Position numbers and translations under genes: made by a program. From JANLQX01 sp031381685 (lineage in GTDB: Bacteria > Actinomycetota > Acidimicrobiia > Acidimicrobiales > JANYDT01), in the NCBI GenBank assembly GCA_031381685.1, contig JANMYF010000037.1, forward strand, positions 26,766 through 90,765: DNA of 64,000 bases. The letters are read 5' to 3'. The notes beneath the pieces are model-generated. The model ran no database searches. It was not told the origin of the DNA and worked only from the letters and a program-made list of their open reading frames with translations. Shown piece by piece: positions 32,938-42,054 of this stretch; the first letter of the stretch is position 1; every line of letters starts with the position of its first letter.

Positions 32938-34392
32938 TCAACCCTCGAGGGCGCGACGCAGCGAGAGCGCGAGCCGGCGCTTCTCCGGCTCGATCGAGAG
33001 GATCTGGGTCCAGACGCCCTCGCCGACGGCGACGACGTCGGAGGCCTGCTCGACCCGGTAGCGGCTCAGCTCAGAGATGTGGATGAGCCCTTCGATCGGC
33101 TCGAAGCCCTCGCCCTCGACCTGTACGAACGCCCCGAACTCGGCAGTGCCGGTGACCGTGCCGTAGACCAGGTCACCGACCTTGTGCACGTTCTGGAACG
33201 CCTTCCACGGACTCGGAAGCGCAGCCTTGCGTGAGAGGCTGATCTTGCCCTTGTCCCCGCGGATCTCCTTGACGATCACGTCGATGATGTCGCCCACCTT
33301 GACCACGTCGGACGGCTTGCGGACCTGGCGGTGGGCGAGCTCGCTCACATGCACCAGACCTTCAGCTCCGCCGATGTCGACGAATGCGCCGAAGTCGGTC
33401 ACGGCGGTGACCGGACCGGTGAACTTCTGCCCGACCGAGATCGACGCCAGCATCTCGGCGCGCTGCGCGTCGCGCACCTTGCCCATCAACATCTTGCGGT
33501 TGACAACGACCTTCTCGCCCCGGCGCTCCACGGCGGCACGTTCGCCCGACAGCAGCTCGGCTTCGATGATGACAACTTCCACCTCCTGGCCGACCAGCGA
33601 CGAGAGGTTGGTCCCGCGGCGAACATCGACGAGCGACTCCGGCAGGAACGCACGGATACCGAGGTCGACGATCAGCCCACCTTTGGTCGTCGATGTGACG
33701 GTCCCCGTCACCGGCTCGCCGGATTCGTGCGCGGCGGTGATCCGAGCCCAGGCCCGCGTCTTCGCGGCGCGTTTCGGTGAGATCACGTATCGACCGGTGC
33801 CGGTCTGCAACTTCGTGACGGTGCCCTCGACAGCATCACCGACTGCCGGCTCGTCGGTGCCGACCAGTTCGGCTCGCGGAATCACGGCGACGGCCCCGTC
33901 ACCGAGGTCGGCCTCGATGCCGTTCGCTCCAACCACCGAGATCACGCCGGGCACGATGTCACCCGGCTGGTAGACGAAGACCGGGACGGCCGTCTCGGCC
34001 GCGACGGGTTCCGCGACGGGCACGCCAGACTCCGTGTCCGCCGTGCTCGACTCCGCGGCCGCTTCGGTGGTGGCGGCGACGGCGTCGGTCGTCTCGGACG
34101 ACGCGGTTTCGGCCAACGGCGCATCGTTCACCGGCGCAGCAGCGACGGGAGCATCGGCGACCGGTTCCGGCGACTGATCGACGGCCTTCTCCTCGGCGGA
34201 CTCGGACGCAACCGGCGCGTCGGCAAGGGCGACTTCCGGCGAGGACGCTTCGTCGGCCGCGGCCACGTCGATGGCTACGGGAACCTCGATGTGGTCGGCA
34301 TCGGAGTGGGCAGGAGCGGGAGCTTCGGCAACCGGAGCGGCCGCAGCGTCGACGCCCGAAGCTTCTTCGGGAGTCGTGTTGTCGTCAGTCAT
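32938..34392 (-). CDS. rpsA: 30S ribosomal protein S1-like RNA-binding protein with acidic N-terminal extension
   Basis: The protein of about 484 residues has a low-complexity Ala/Glu/Pro N-terminal region of about 140 residues. Four S1 OB-fold domains follow, beginning at VFVYQPGDIVPGVISV, GEPVTGTVTSTTKGG, GQKFTGPVTAVTDFGAFVDIG and GDLVYGTVTGTAEFGAFVQV. The third and fourth have the classic FGAFV and GLVHVSELAH / GLIHISELS cores. It binds mRNA on the small ribosomal subunit. Actinobacterial S1 usually has four domains, but the long acidic extension is unusual. Whether it is the only S1 in the genome cannot be told. The ATG at 34392 is preferred over 34398. Confidence 0.85.
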   Translation of the reverse strand: MTDDNTTPEEASGVDAAAAPVAEAPAPAHSDADHIEVPVAIDVAAADEASSPEVALADAPVASESAEEKAVDQSPEPVADAPVAAAPVNDAPLAETASSETTDAVAATTEAAAESSTADTESGVPVAEPVAAETAVPVFVYQPGDIVPGVISVVGANGIEADLGDGAVAVIPRAELVGTDEPAVGDAVEGTVTKLQTGTGRYVISPKRAAKTRAWARITAAHESGEPVTGTVTSTTKGGLIVDLGIRAFLPESLVDVRRGTNLSSLVGQEVEVVIIEAELLSGERAAVERRGEKVVVNRKMLMGKVRDAQRAEMLASISVGQKFTGPVTAVTDFGAFVDIGGAEGLVHVSELAHRQVRKPSDVVKVGDIIDVIVKEIRGDKGKISLSRKAALPSPWKAFQNVHKVGDLVYGTVTGTAEFGAFVQVEGEGFEPIEGLIHISELSRYRVEQASDVVAVGEGVWTQILSIEPEKRRLALSLRRALEG

Positions 34393-34550
34393 GTGCATTC
34401 CTCAACGCGCCGACCGGCGTCGGACTTTGGCAAGGTTAGTGCCCGAGCAGGGCGTTCCGACGATCAACACCAAATCGGCCGCGGACAACCGTCGATGGCG
34501 CGCCGAGCGCCAGCCAAATACTCCTGCGCCGAGCGCCGGTGAACGCCGCT

Positions 34551-35363
34551 TCAGAGGTTGTCGATGGCGTCGCGGAGTTCGGTGATGAACCCGGCAACAC
34601 CCTCGGGACCGCGCCCTTCGAGGATGCGTCGCACCAATGCCGCTCCGACGATCACCCCGTCGGCGATTGCCGCAACCTGCGCGGCCTGCTCACCGTTCGA
34701 GACGCCGATGCCGATGAGTACCGGGCGGTCGGTCGCGGCCTTCAGGCGGGTGGCGATCACGGATGCCGACGCGGCCAGCGATACCCGCTCGCCCGTCACG
34801 CCCATCGTGCCGATGCCGTAGACAAAGCCACGCGACGCCGCGCATATGCGGGCGAGGCGATCGTCCGGAGTGGTCGGAGCGGCGAGCAGGATGTTCTCGA
34901 TGTTGTGCGCGGCGGCGACGCCCATCCAGTTGTCGGCTTCATCGAGCTGGAGATCGGGAAGGATCGTCCCGGAGAATCCATTGTCGGCGAGCATGGTGGC
35001 ATAGCGCTCGTGACCCATGCGGAAGGCAATGTTGTACGACGTCATCGCCACAAGAGGGACGCCGACATCCGCCTTGGACGCCTCGGACAGAACGGACAGA
35101 GGCGTCGCTCCACGCGCGAGTGCGCGCACCGAGGCGTCCTGGATCACTGGACCATCCATCACCGGGTCGGAGAACGGGATCCCGATTTCGATCGCGTCCG
35201 CGCCAGCCGCGGCACAGGCACGCACCATGTCGACCCAATCGTCGGTGACGCCACCGGTGACGAACGGAACGAGCAGTTTGCGACCGGCGTCTCTTGACGC
35301 CCGGAACCCCGTTTCGATGCGGCCGGTGCCGATCAGGTCTTCGAATGTGGCAGCACCGCTCAT
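34551..35363 (-). CDS. trpA: Tryptophan synthase alpha subunit
   Basis: The 270-residue TIM barrel has the active-site Glu/Asp motifs LLVPFVTGGVTDDW, DAIEIGIPFSDPVMDGPVIQDAS (near residue 50-72), and GFVYGIGTMGVTG, with GIGVSNGEQAAQV near the phosphate site. It cleaves indole-3-glycerol phosphate to indole and glyceraldehyde 3-phosphate and channels indole to TrpB. Its ATG (35361-35363) overlaps the trpB stop as ATGA, so the two subunits are translated in coupled fashion. Confidence 0.97.
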   Translation of the reverse strand: MSGAATFEDLIGTGRIETGFRASRDAGRKLLVPFVTGGVTDDWVDMVRACAAAGADAIEIGIPFSDPVMDGPVIQDASVRALARGATPLSVLSEASKADVGVPLVAMTSYNIAFRMGHERYATMLADNGFSGTILPDLQLDEADNWMGVAAAHNIENILLAAPTTPDDRLARICAASRGFVYGIGTMGVTGERVSLAASASVIATRLKAATDRPVLIGIGVSNGEQAAQVAAIADGVIVGAALVRRILEGRGPEGVAGFITELRDAIDNL

Positions 35364-36625
35364 CGCCGCGGGCATCCTTCGCAGACCGGCACACAGGGAC
35401 GGGTACGGCAGAGAGCAAGTTTGTTCATCACCTGGTCGGCGTCCTTGTCGCCACGGCCGGAAAGGTTCACGAGCACGGTCGCCCCTTCCTCGATCTCGCC
35501 GGTCCCGGCGGCCCGGATCAGTTCGGCGATCGCATGAGAAGATTCGAGCGCGGCGATGATGCCTTCGGTCTCGGCGAGCACGCCGAGGGCCGCGAGCACG
35601 GCGTCGTCGCCGGCCGGCACGTAACGAGCGCGGCCGGTGGTCGCCAGGTGCGCATGCTCCGGACCGACCCCGGGATAATCGAGACCGGCCGAGATCGAGT
35701 GGGCTTCGAGCACCTGGCCGAACTCGTCTTGCAGAAGGAAAGACTTCATTCCGTGAACGATCCCCTGCACGCCGTGGCCGACCGCGGCGCCGCCCTCGGG
35801 TTCGACACCGATGAGTTTCGCGGTCGTGTCGACGAAGCCGCCGAAGATGCCCGCCGCGTTCGAGCCACCACCCACGCACGCCATCACGTAGTCAGGGTCC
35901 TTCCCACCGAGGATGGCGCGAATCTGCACGCGGGCTTCGTCGCCGAGGATTCGCTGGAACTCGCGCACCATCCAGGGGTACGGATGCGGGCCCATGACCG
36001 ACCCGAGGAGGTAATACGTGTCCTCAACTTCTGCGAGCCACGCCCGCATGGCGTCGTTCACGGCGTCCTTCAGGGTTCTCGAGCCGGAGTGGACCGGCCT
36101 GACCTCGGCGCCGAGCAGCTTCATCCGAAACACGTTGAGTGCCTGGCGTTCCACGTCGACCGCGCCCATGTAGACGACACATTCGAGACCCAGCAGCGCA
36201 CACGCGGTGGCCGCCGCGACACCGTGCTGTCCGGCGCCGGTCTCTGCGATGATCCGGCGTTTGCCCATCCGCTTCGCCAGGAGTGCCTGGCCGATGACGT
36301 TGTTAATCTTGTGCGAGCCGGTGTGGGCCAGATCCTCGCGCTTGAGAAAGACCCGAACCCCAAGGCGTTCCGACAGCCGGAAGCACTCGGAGACCGGAGT
36401 GGGTCGACCGGCGTATTCCTTCAGGATCGTCTCGTACTCGGACCGGAATGCCGGGTCGGTCCAGGCTGCACGGAAGGCGATCTCGAGCTCCTCGCAGGCG
36501 GGAACGAGCGTCTCGGGGACGAAACGGCCGCCGAACTCGCCGAAGCGGCCGTCGTCGGTTGGGTCGCCCATCAGTGACGGCGCGCCCCCGGCGGAGATCG
36601 ATCGCTTCTGGGCTAGGTCAGTCAT
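35360..36625 (-). CDS. trpB: Tryptophan synthase beta subunit
   Basis: The 421-residue PLP enzyme has the N-terminal FGEFGGRFVPETLVPA, the Schiff-base Lys in HTGSHKINN (near residue 103), AETGAGQHGVA, the phosphate loop VGGGSNAAG and the C-terminal VNLSGRGDKD. It condenses indole with serine. The ending CRTRPCVPVCEGCPRR is Cys-rich (three C residues after the normal end at NKLAL), which is unusual. It is first in the trpBA pair and divergent from trpF. Confidence 0.97.
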   Translation of the reverse strand: MTDLAQKRSISAGGAPSLMGDPTDDGRFGEFGGRFVPETLVPACEELEIAFRAAWTDPAFRSEYETILKEYAGRPTPVSECFRLSERLGVRVFLKREDLAHTGSHKINNVIGQALLAKRMGKRRIIAETGAGQHGVAAATACALLGLECVVYMGAVDVERQALNVFRMKLLGAEVRPVHSGSRTLKDAVNDAMRAWLAEVEDTYYLLGSVMGPHPYPWMVREFQRILGDEARVQIRAILGGKDPDYVMACVGGGSNAAGIFGGFVDTTAKLIGVEPEGGAAVGHGVQGIVHGMKSFLLQDEFGQVLEAHSISAGLDYPGVGPEHAHLATTGRARYVPAGDDAVLAALGVLAETEGIIAALESSHAIAELIRAAGTGEIEEGATVLVNLSGRGDKDADQVMNKLALCRTRPCVPVCEGCPRR

Positions 36626-36790
36626 GGGTGCGGCTCCGAGAACAGGTGTCAGCGACGGACCACGGGGCCGTGCGCGTGTGCCCTGCCAGTCAAGCGCAGT
36701 TCGCCGCAGGAACGTCAACGGGTGAAGGAGGTCGCTCGCGAGGAGCGGTCACCCGTGGAATCGACATCGGCCGCGTTCGAGAATCCAGCG

Positions 36791-36841
36791 GGGACCCGTC
36801 GGTCCCGATACCGGACGGGAAACGTCCCGCACGGAGGGACG
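36791..36841 (+). promoter_or_regulatory. Ladder of mutually exclusive hairpins upstream of trpF
   Basis: Four overlapping stems precede the trpF GTG: GGGACC/GGTCCC (36791-36796, 36801-36806), CCGTCGGT with ACC-GACGG (36796-36803, 36810-36818, one bulged G), GGACG/CGTCC (36813-36817, 36823-36827) and CGTCCC/GGGACG (36823-36828, 36836-36841). Each shares bases with the next, as in an attenuator. I see no Trp-codon-rich leader peptide, so the control signal is unknown. Confidence 0.45.
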
Positions 36842-36862
36842 CTCACCAGGCAAACTACGTAG

Positions 36863-37567
36863 GTGACTGGACATCTGCGCGCTGAGGAACTGGCGCCGAA
36901 CGGGCTCTTCGTGAAGATCTGCGGGATCACCAACGAAGAGGACGCGCTGCTGTGCGTCGCCCTGGGGGCCGATGCGCTCGGTTTCATCTTCGCCGCCGGC
37001 TCCAAACGCCAGGTAGCTCCGACGGTCGTGGCCGACATCGTCAAGCGTCTGCCGCCCGAAGTCATCACCTTCGGGGTGTTCCGAGACGACCTGCCCGACC
37101 GTGTCGTCGACATCGTCCTGCGCTGCGGCCTCTCCGGGGCACAACTCCACGGGCGTGAGTCCGCCGCCGAAACCGCCGACGTCGCCGGGCGAGTGGGCGT
37201 GACCATCAAGGTCTTCGCCGCCGGCGACCCGGAAATCGGCAAAGCCAAGCGGTACCCGGTCGAGCTGATCATGCTCGACAACGCCAACCCGGGGTCCGGG
37301 GAGGTCTTCGACTGGTCACTGGCCGACGGGCTCCCGGAGGGCCGGAAGTTGATCCTGGCCGGTGGGCTCGGTCCGCTCAACGTGGCTGACGCAGTGCGCC
37401 GGGTTCGGCCGTGGGGCGTCGATGGCGCGTCCGGGACCGAGGCATCCGCCGGCCGCAAAGACCCGCGCAAGGTCGCATCGTTCATCCGCAACGCCCGCGC
37501 CGCCGCAGCCGCGCTCCCCGGCTACCTCGTCGAGGACAACGCCCCCTACGACTGGCAGAACGAGTAA
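36863..37567 (+). CDS. trpF: Phosphoribosylanthranilate isomerase
   Basis: The 234-residue TIM-barrel enzyme has the catalytic-Cys segment VKICGITNEEDA (near residue 18), ALGFIFAAGSKR, and the C-terminal WGVDGASGTEASAGRKDPRKV that bears the general-acid and phosphate site. GVFRDD and LAGGLGPLNV complete the family pattern. It performs the Amadori rearrangement before indole-glycerol phosphate formation. The tail after SFIRNARAAA is longer than usual. It starts with GTG 237 bp from the divergent trpB and converges on trpC. Confidence 0.95.
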   Translation: MTGHLRAEELAPNGLFVKICGITNEEDALLCVALGADALGFIFAAGSKRQVAPTVVADIVKRLPPEVITFGVFRDDLPDRVVDIVLRCGLSGAQLHGRESAAETADVAGRVGVTIKVFAAGDPEIGKAKRYPVELIMLDNANPGSGEVFDWSLADGLPEGRKLILAGGLGPLNVADAVRRVRPWGVDGASGTEASAGRKDPRKVASFIRNARAAAAALPGYLVEDNAPYDWQNE

Positions 37568-37580
37568 CCACTGGCCCTGG

Positions 37581-37778
37581 CGATCCTGGGTCGGCTGAGC
37601 TTCACTGGGTCGGCTGAGCTCCACTGGGTCGGCTGAGGTTCACTGGGTCGGCGGACGTTCACTGGGTCGGCTGAGCGATCCTGGGTCGGCTGAGCTTCAC
37701 TGGGTCGGCTGAGCTCCACTGGGTCGGCGGACGTTCACCAGTGCGCAGATCCCGACCCAGCGACGTGAGCCGACCCAG
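37581..37778. repeat. Tandem 19-bp repeat array with inverted end (array B)
   Basis: Eight direct units of 19 bp lie between the trpF and trpC stops, each with the core CTGGGTCGG (at 37586, 37605, 37624, 37643, 37662, 37681, 37700 and 37719). The units fall into a higher-order pattern: unit 6 equals unit 1, unit 7 equals unit 2, and unit 8 looks like a unit 3/unit 4 hybrid. A degenerate ninth unit leads to two inverted cores CCGACCCAG (37752-37760 and 37770-37778, 18 bp apart). The direct and inverted halves can fold together. There is no CRISPR character: the units are contiguous, with no spacers. Confidence 0.9.
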
Positions 37779-37814
37779 AACGGTCACGCGTGTCCCGCTC
37801 GTCGTCACCGAATG

Positions 37815-38606
37815 TCAGCGAACCCCTCGGAGGGCGCGGACTCCTTCGGCGGGATCGGCCATGGTGACGAGGCTTTCGCCGACCAGCACGGCGTCGAAGC
37901 CCGCTTCGGCGAGTGACTCGGCGTCGGCGGGTCCCCGCACGCCCGACTCGGCGACGCGGACGACCGACGACGGCATCGCGCGGCCGACACGCCGGGCACG
38001 ATCGTGGTCGACGGAGAACGTCCGCAGGTCCCGCTGGTTCACTCCGACGAGCGTTGCCCCGACGGCGAGGGCTCGGGCGAGCTCGTCCTCGTCGTGGATC
38101 TCAACGAGAGCGTCCAGGCCGACGCTCGCCGCCGCCTGATGGAACCGAAGGAGCTCGTCGTCGTCGAGCGCGGCGGCGATGAGCAGCACACAATCGGCCC
38201 CCATCAGGCGGGCGTCGTAGACATCGATTTCTCCGACCGTGAAGTCCTTGCGGATCACCGGAAGGCCCGACGCCGCCCGGGCAACCTGGAGGTCCTCGAC
38301 GGAGCCGCCGAAGTGATCGACGTCGGTGAGTACCGACAGGCATGCTGCGCCACCGTCTCGGTACGCCCCGGCCAGGACCGCGGCGTCGAGGTCGGGGGCA
38401 AGAGGTCCCTTCGACGGCGATTTCCGCTTGATCTCGGCGATCACGCTCAATCCCGGGGCACGGAGCGCGGTGGCGAAGCCCCTGGCCGGAGACGCGACCG
38501 CGAGGGCGGCCTCCCGAACGGCAGCGAGGTCACGACGGTCGGCCGCGACACGTTCCCGGTGCGCGTGCACGATCCGTTCGAGATAGGTACCAGCGACCGC
38601 GCTCAC
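37815..38606 (-). CDS. trpC: Indole-3-glycerol phosphate synthase
   Basis: The protein of about 263 residues from the GTG at 38606 has VIAEIKRKSPSKGPL (near residue 58), the active-site Lys in PVIRKDFTV (near 113), GADCVLLIAAAL, LVEIHDEDEL, GVNQRDLRTF and ESGVRGPADA with GESLV. It closes the indole ring from carboxyphenylamino-deoxyribulose phosphate, the step after TrpF. The gene converges with trpF across array B. Confidence 0.95.
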   Translation of the reverse strand: MSAVAGTYLERIVHAHRERVAADRRDLAAVREAALAVASPARGFATALRAPGLSVIAEIKRKSPSKGPLAPDLDAAVLAGAYRDGGAACLSVLTDVDHFGGSVEDLQVARAASGLPVIRKDFTVGEIDVYDARLMGADCVLLIAAALDDDELLRFHQAAASVGLDALVEIHDEDELARALAVGATLVGVNQRDLRTFSVDHDRARRVGRAMPSSVVRVAESGVRGPADAESLAEAGFDAVLVGESLVTMADPAEGVRALRGVR

Positions 38607-38767
38607 CCCAACGACGGTACCGCCCGGCAATCCGGTCGGGAGACGGGTTCTCGCTCGGGCCGGGAAATACCCGGAGGAGCGACGTGAGCCGGCCCGAGCG
38701 GGCCAGCCGGCCCGCGGTGATCGACAGGTACCCCCTCCCCTGGCGGGGACGTGCCAGCATGTTCGCC

Positions 38768-39457
38768 ATGGCAACGAACGACCACGGGACCATCGTCGTC
38801 GTCGAAGACGACGCTCACATCGCCGATCTGCTCGACATGTCGCTCCGCCAGGCGGGGTACCGGGTCATCCAGGCCACCACCGGTGAGGCCGGGCTTGCCG
38901 CAGTCGACCGGGAACGTCCGCGTGCGGTGATCCTCGACGTCGGCCTCCCCGGCGATCTCGACGGACTCGACGTCTGCATGCGACTCCGGGCCAAGAGCAC
39001 CGTGCCCGTCCTGTTCCTCACCGCCCGCGACAGCGAGGTCGACCGCATCCTCGGTCTCGAACTCGGTGCCGACGACTACATCACCAAGCCGTTCTCGCCC
39101 CGTGAGCTCGTCGCCCGCGTCAAGGCGATCCTGCGGCGCCTCGACGCCACCCCGTCCAAGGAGGAACGCCCGGAGAGCATCACCATCGGGGACATCGAGG
39201 TCGACATCGCCCGCCGCGAGGTCCGGGTCGGGACGTCGTCGGTATCGCTCGCCACCCGCGAGTTCGATCTCCTCGCCTTCTTCGCCTCCAATCAGGGCCT
39301 CGTGCTCTCCCGCCAGCAACTCCTCGACGGCGTGTGGGGTGCGGGCTGGTTCGGCGACGAGCGCACCGTCGACGTGCACGTGCGCCAGCTCCGCAAGAAG
39401 CTCGGCGACGGATTCGAGCTGAAGACCGTCTTCGGTGTCGGCTACCGGCTGAACTGA
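38768..39457 (+). CDS. OmpR/PhoB-family response regulator
   Basis: The 229-residue regulator has a receiver domain (VVVEDD at the acidic pocket, phosphorylatable Asp in VILDVGLPG near residue 56, Lys in DYITKPFSPREL near 105) and a C-terminal winged helix (LATREFDLLAFFA, RTVDVHVRQLRKKLGD, GVGYRL). It is followed 35 bp later by a histidine kinase, with which it forms a two-component pair. ATGs at 38759 and 38768 are both possible. The signal is unknown. Confidence 0.93.
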   Translation: MATNDHGTIVVVEDDAHIADLLDMSLRQAGYRVIQATTGEAGLAAVDRERPRAVILDVGLPGDLDGLDVCMRLRAKSTVPVLFLTARDSEVDRILGLELGADDYITKPFSPRELVARVKAILRRLDATPSKEERPESITIGDIEVDIARREVRVGTSSVSLATREFDLLAFFASNQGLVLSRQQLLDGVWGAGWFGDERTVDVHVRQLRKKLGDGFELKTVFGVGYRLN

Positions 39458-39492
39458 CGCGGCTACGGCCGCCAGCACGAACCTTCACGTAG

Positions 39493-40938
39493 ATGAGACG
39501 CCGACTCATCTTCGTCATCGTCGGCACCGTCGCCATCGCGCTCGGTGTCGCCGCTGCGGCGTCGTTCCTCGGGATCACCCGTTCGGATCGGACGACCACG
39601 GTTCGCAACCTCACACTGTCGGCGGAGCGGCTCGTCCGCAGCGGCCAGGCGACCAGCTTCGACGGCCTCCAATCGGTCAAGGAGGCCCTCGGGTTGGAGA
39701 CGGCATCCGTGTGGCGCTTCGTCGACCCGAAGACCGATCCCGACCGCAAGGAGAACACCACACGCTTCGGTCTTGTTGCCGCGCCCCCGGTGCTTCTTCC
39801 GGACGGAACCCCGTTGCAGGCGGGTGGCGCGCCTCTCAAGATCACCGAGGACATCACGCCGACGGACCTTCTCGCCATCGCCGAGGGACGGGCGATCAAC
39901 GGCATCCTCGGCCGCCAGGCGTACTCCGCCGTGCGTATCCGACGCGACTCGAAAGGAGTGGTCGACACGCTCCTGCTGAGTCGTCCCCTGCCCGACACGC
40001 CGCGCCAGGCGCTCGTCGCCATCGGCTCGGCGTCGGCGTTGGCGCTGGCGCTCGCCGCGTTAGCCGCGTTAGCCGTCGCCCGTCGCATCAGCCGTCCGCT
40101 GACCGAGGCCACGCTCGCCCAGAAGAGGATCGCTTCCGGGGATCTGTCCGTTCGCGTGACCGAGGCGGGCTCCCCGACGGAAAAAGCGGCGCGGCGTCAG
40201 GACGAGATCGGCGGGCTCCTGCGCGACCTCGATCGCATGGCCGAGGCACTCGGCCGGGCCCGTAACCAGGAGCGCCAGTTTCTCCTGTCGGTGTCGCACG
40301 ACCTGCGAACGCCGCTCACCTCCATTCAGGGCTTCGCCGAGGCAATGGCCGACGGCTCGGCGCCCGACCCACAGCGAGCCGCCCAGGTGATCGCGTCGGA
40401 GTCCCGACGGCTCGAACGTCTCGTGCGTGACCTGCTGGAACTGGCCAAGCTGGAGTCGAAGAACTTCACGCTGAACCCGAAGCCAATCGATCTGACCGAC
40501 CTGGTCGCCGACACCGCCGACGGCTTCCTGCCGAGGGCCGCCCAGGACGACCTCGACCTGACCCTTGACGCCCAAGAAGGTGTCCGTGCATTCGCCGACC
40601 CGGACCGCCTCCAGCAAGTGCTCGCGAACCTGCTCGAGAACGCGTGCAAGTTCGCCCGACAGAGCGTGCATGTCTCCCTCGTCTCCAAGGGCCCTGGTGC
40701 GTCCGAGATCCGAATCAGCGACGACGGACCGGGCATCGCGCCTGAAGACCTCCCCCACGTATTCGATCGTATGTACACATCTGATCGACGTCCGACCCGT
40801 CAGATCGGATCGGGGCTGGGACTGGCGATCGTGCGCGAGCTTGTCGAGGCCATGGGCGCAACGGCCGAAGCCGAGACCTCGCCGGAGGGCACCACCTTCG
40901 TCGTCCGCGTGCCGAAGACCGATCCGACCGGTCGTTGA
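39493..40938 (+). CDS. Membrane sensor histidine kinase
   Basis: The 481-residue kinase has an N-terminal membrane helix (about 5-26), an extracytoplasmic sensor domain of about 150 residues, a second helix (about 175-195), a HAMP linker (ARRISRPLTEATLAQKRIASGDLSVRV), the H box LSVSHDLRTPLTSIQGFAEAM (phospho-His near 272), N box NLLENACKFA, G1 DDGPGIA and G2 GSGLGLAIV. It should phosphorylate the regulator encoded just upstream. The sensed ligand is not evident. Confidence 0.93.
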   Translation: MRRRLIFVIVGTVAIALGVAAAASFLGITRSDRTTTVRNLTLSAERLVRSGQATSFDGLQSVKEALGLETASVWRFVDPKTDPDRKENTTRFGLVAAPPVLLPDGTPLQAGGAPLKITEDITPTDLLAIAEGRAINGILGRQAYSAVRIRRDSKGVVDTLLLSRPLPDTPRQALVAIGSASALALALAALAALAVARRISRPLTEATLAQKRIASGDLSVRVTEAGSPTEKAARRQDEIGGLLRDLDRMAEALGRARNQERQFLLSVSHDLRTPLTSIQGFAEAMADGSAPDPQRAAQVIASESRRLERLVRDLLELAKLESKNFTLNPKPIDLTDLVADTADGFLPRAAQDDLDLTLDAQEGVRAFADPDRLQQVLANLLENACKFARQSVHVSLVSKGPGASEIRISDDGPGIAPEDLPHVFDRMYTSDRRPTRQIGSGLGLAIVRELVEAMGATAEAETSPEGTTFVVRVPKTDPTGR

Positions 40939-40989
40939 GCGTCGGTTCGTCGCGTAACGGGCGCGTAAGCCCGCGCTCGCAGCGATCGA

Positions 40990-42054
40990 TCAATCGCGGG
41001 CGAAGGCACCAGTGGCCGCAAGCACGCGATCGCAGAGTTCGGACGGACCCTCGACCTCGACCGCCAGAGCGCCGGGAGCGAGGCGTCGCGACGCGACGCG
41101 GCAGAAGTCGACAATGTCAGCGGTGATGGTCACGTCCGGAAACCCGACCTCGGACTGAAGCGCCATGGGTCGGCGATACGTTGCGCCACCCGTCCCGGTG
41201 AGGACGATCTCCATCGTCTTCCCGGGAACGGCTGTGCCCGTCACCGTGAGCGCGGCGGGAAGCGCGTCCATCAGCTCCGACGACATCAGCTGGAGGCGGG
41301 CTCGATCGATGATCGGCAGCGGTCGTCTCGTCGCACGGCACACATCTTCGTGATGCGTCCACACCTCGAACATCCGCAGGACGAACATCCCGCGAACGGT
41401 CGTCGGCACATCGTTGACGAGAATGGGCCGGTCCGGCGATCCGATCGACGCCACCACCCGCAAACGGCGTGCTCCTCCCACCCAACGTTCGAGGAGCGCT
41501 TCGGTAGTCATTTCCCGACACGCCTGCACGTGGTCCGCCGTCGCCTGCACGTGGTCGGCCCAGCGGGACGGGTCCGGGGGCGACCCCTCGCCGAGGACCC
41601 CGAGGAGGTTCTCCTCCACGCCGACGAGATGCGCGATCAGATCACGGACTCGCCCGTATTGCCCCAGGGCGGGCGCAGTCCACTCATCGGGTCGGAGATC
41701 GGCGAGAAGGCGGTGGAGCGCATCGACCGTCGCAAGAAACGCCTCGGATGGACTGATGGGTTCCGACCCAACCAGCGGTGTGCCCGGTGCTCGCCGTGAC
41801 CTGGCTTCCGAGAGCACCCGCTCGCGAAGGTCGGCGGGCGGCTCCTCCTCCGTGAGCTCTGCCAGTGCGATCGCGACCCGACGAGCATCATCCACGTCGA
41901 TCGGGGCAACGGACATCGCTGCAGCGCGGCGATCGTCACCCTCGATAGCGTCAAGTGCAAGAGCGGCAACCAAATCCATTTCGTCGGGCGCAACGATCTC
42001 CTCGGCCAGGACTTCGGGTCCCTTCACTCGTTTCGGAGAGTTCGCGCTGCTCAT
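40990..42054 (-). CDS. DinB/mycothiol maleylpyruvate isomerase-like protein with anti-sigma-like N-terminus
   Basis: The 354-residue protein has an N-terminal stretch of about 90 residues (DLVAALALDAIEGDDRRAAAMS...DLRERVLSEARSR) shaped like the sigma-binding helices of anti-sigma factors. A DinB-type domain of about 230 residues follows, with metal-site His segments IAHLVGVEEN and EVWTHHEDVCRAT, as in mycothiol-dependent maleylpyruvate isomerase. The ATG (42054) overlaps the stop of the ECF sigma gene (ATGA). The arrangement points to a sensor/anti-sigma factor that uses a small-molecule or thiol-binding domain in place of a membrane domain. No membrane helix or HxxxCxxC zinc motif is seen. 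Confidence 0.75.
   Translation of the reverse strand: MSSANSPKRVKGPEVLAEEIVAPDEMDLVAALALDAIEGDDRRAAAMSVAPIDVDDARRVAIALAELTEEEPPADLRERVLSEARSRRAPGTPLVGSEPISPSEAFLATVDALHRLLADLRPDEWTAPALGQYGRVRDLIAHLVGVEENLLGVLGEGSPPDPSRWADHVQATADHVQACREMTTEALLERWVGGARRLRVVASIGSPDRPILVNDVPTTVRGMFVLRMFEVWTHHEDVCRATRRPLPIIDRARLQLMSSELMDALPAALTVTGTAVPGKTMEIVLTGTGGATYRRPMALQSEVGFPDVTITADIVDFCRVASRRLAPGALAVEVEGPSELCDRVLAATGAFARD

Noticed and set aside
37581..37778. CRISPR array
   Set aside because: Units are contiguous 19-bp repeats without unique spacers, and no cas gene is near.
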